From Rhizobium laguerreae (GTDB lineage Bacteria; Pseudomonadota; Alphaproteobacteria; Rhizobiales; Rhizobiaceae), in assembly GCF_002008165.1 (NCBI RefSeq), contig NZ_MRDM01000010.1, positions 244,541-308,540 of the forward strand: DNA of 64,000 bases, written 5' to 3'. Within the stretch, counting starts at the first letter, position 1. Every line of letters starts with the position of its first letter. Below the pieces are notes generated by a model, which did no database searches, was not told the DNA's origin, and saw only the letters and a program-made list of their open reading frames with translations. A program made the translations under genes and the position numbers. Shown piece by piece: positions 62,948-64,000 of this stretch.

Positions 62948-64000
62948 CAAACTGTTCCTCCATTCTTCGGCGCAGCAGCCGCGGGAAGCAACTCCGCGGG
63001 GATGGCCAACGGCTCCAGCTTTGTACCAAGAGGCAAAGGTTCCGGATCAACCAGAATGCTCGATCCCTCCAGGCGAAGGCGATATTTGCGGATCCGCTCC
63101 CGGAACGGCGGTGGCGAACAACCGTCCTCGGGGCGATACTGATAGCCATGCCAGGGGCAGGTGATAAAGCCGATGACGACCTTGCCTTCGCCGATGGGGC
63201 CGTTCTGGTGCGAGCAGATATTGGATACGGCTGAAAGACCACCCTTTGAACGGAAGACGGCGATGCGCTCGCCGCCCGGTGCCACCCCGATGATCGCCCT
63301 GCCTTCGGCAATCTCGCTGACATCGCCGACGATCACCCAGGGCGCCTCGGTGGCCTTTCGCGCCGCGGCCGCGTCAGCCGATGTCTCCCGCCGACCTGTG
63401 ACAAGGTGCAGGACGCACAGTGTCGCCAATCCGCCGAGCGACAAAAATGCCAAAGCAAGATCCCGGCGATCGATCAGAGCGCCGAGCGCCACATGCAGGA
63501 TGACCGCAGCGTAGGCGAAGTAGACGCTCATGTGGATCGCCTTCCACACCGGCGGCGTCAGGAAGGAAAGCCAGAAATCGTGGCTCGTTACCGCAAGGAC
63601 CGCCAGAATGACGAGCGCGAAGACGCCGAAGAGTTCGAAAGGAAAGCCGGCGATGCTCGTGAAGCTGGTATTGCTGGTGAAGAGCGCCGTGAGCTGTGGT
63701 GTTGGACTAAAGGAGAAATACCATCCGAGCACATAGTAGGCGTGCGTGGCTGCGATGATCGCGGTCATCACGCCAAAATGGCGGCGATTGTAGAGGAGCG
63801 GAACGAAACGGGCATCGATCCGCGCTAGTGGCCCGATTGCGAGGACGATGGTCAGCATCAGCAGGGCCAGAGACCCGAAGGCGCGCATCCGCTGGATCGG
63901 CAGGTCGGTATCCCGCAGCGCAGAGGACATGACTGGGCCTAGCCGCAGGAAAATGAGGATGTAGATGAAGATCCCGGCCAGCATGACCGCGTCATAGATG
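62947..64000 (-). CDS. Ferric-reductase-like membrane domain fused to a Rieske domain (window edge)
   Basis: At least 345 residues; ATG 63984 is visible but the frame stays open to the window edge (…IYDAVMLAG), so the true start may lie outside. Six hydrophobic segments (about 1-195) carry histidines H81, H151 and H164, fitting a ferric-reductase-like haem-binding domain. The C-terminal Rieske domain (about 215-310) has C257-x-H259 and C276-x2-H279 ('NICSHQNG', 'ITCPWHGYQY'), a complete [2Fe-2S] site. It is the first visible gene of the operon and suggests electron transfer across the membrane. Confidence 0.85.
   Translation of the reverse strand, partial: IYDAVMLAGIFIYILIFLRLGPVMSSALRDTDLPIQRMRAFGSLALLMLTIVLAIGPLARIDARFVPLLYNRRHFGVMTAIIAATHAYYVLGWYFSFSPTPQLTALFTSNTSFTSIAGFPFELFGVFALVILAVLAVTSHDFWLSFLTPPVWKAIHMSVYFAYAAVILHVALGALIDRRDLALAFLSLGGLATLCVLHLVTGRRETSADAAAARKATEAPWVIVGDVSEIAEGRAIIGVAPGGERIAVFRSKGGLSAVSNICSHQNGPIGEGKVVIGFITCPWHGYQYRPEDGCSPPPFRERIRKYRLRLEGSSILVDPEPLPLGTKLEPLAIPAELLPAAAAPKNGGTV

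Overview
The window looks like ordinary chromosome from a fast-growing Rhizobium (R. etli / R. leguminosarum type). Reasons: high-GC alphaproteobacterial genes, a BA14K-family protein, an Irr-type iron-control box in front of mbfA, an Atu4866-type protein, and several families of short palindromic repeats of the kind scattered between rhizobial genes. I see no phage, insertion sequence, CRISPR array or replication origin.

Layout. 1-7321: one tightly overlapped minus-strand operon for a CDP-activated sugar (rfbF, rfbG, C-methyltransferase, 3,5-epimerase, glycosyltransferase, PLP aminotransferase, CmcI-like methyltransferase/hydroxylase, acetyltransferase), probably for O-antigen or exopolysaccharide. 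7322-8482: a non-coding stretch with three copies of a TTCGG-RATY-CCGAA palindrome, a small alphaproteobacterial protein and tRNA-Leu(CAG). 8650-22954: mixed housekeeping and accessory genes, including a ccdAB toxin-antitoxin pair split by a repeat, lepA, tenA, acetylpolyamine amidohydrolase, recX, a truncated haemoglobin and the iron exporter mbfA behind an Irr box. 23132-28298: translation cluster infC (apparent AUU start), rpmI, rplT, pheS, pheT. 28353-34717: oxidoreductases and regulators. 34820-38208: a GtrA / polyprenyl-phosphate glycosyltransferase / GT-C set for membrane-linked sugar transfer. 38863-50894: xseA, two MarR-controlled divergent pairs, a run of small enzymes, ogt and two SDR enzymes. 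51000-57996: transcription factors (one AraC gene broken by a single-base frameshift) and small enzymes.

The most unusual part is 58673-64000. An ECF sigma factor with a good match to the Caulobacter SigF-type promoter in front of it is followed by two NrsF anti-sigma proteins of identical length, both keeping the two conserved cysteines. Between them lies a short chlorite-dismutase-family haem protein that has tryptophan where active enzymes carry the distal arginine. Upstream on the same strand lie a TetR gene and an operon for a Rieske/ferric-reductase-like membrane fusion, a membrane-anchored Cys-rich protein and a small membrane protein. Together these suggest an envelope redox-stress sensing and response module.
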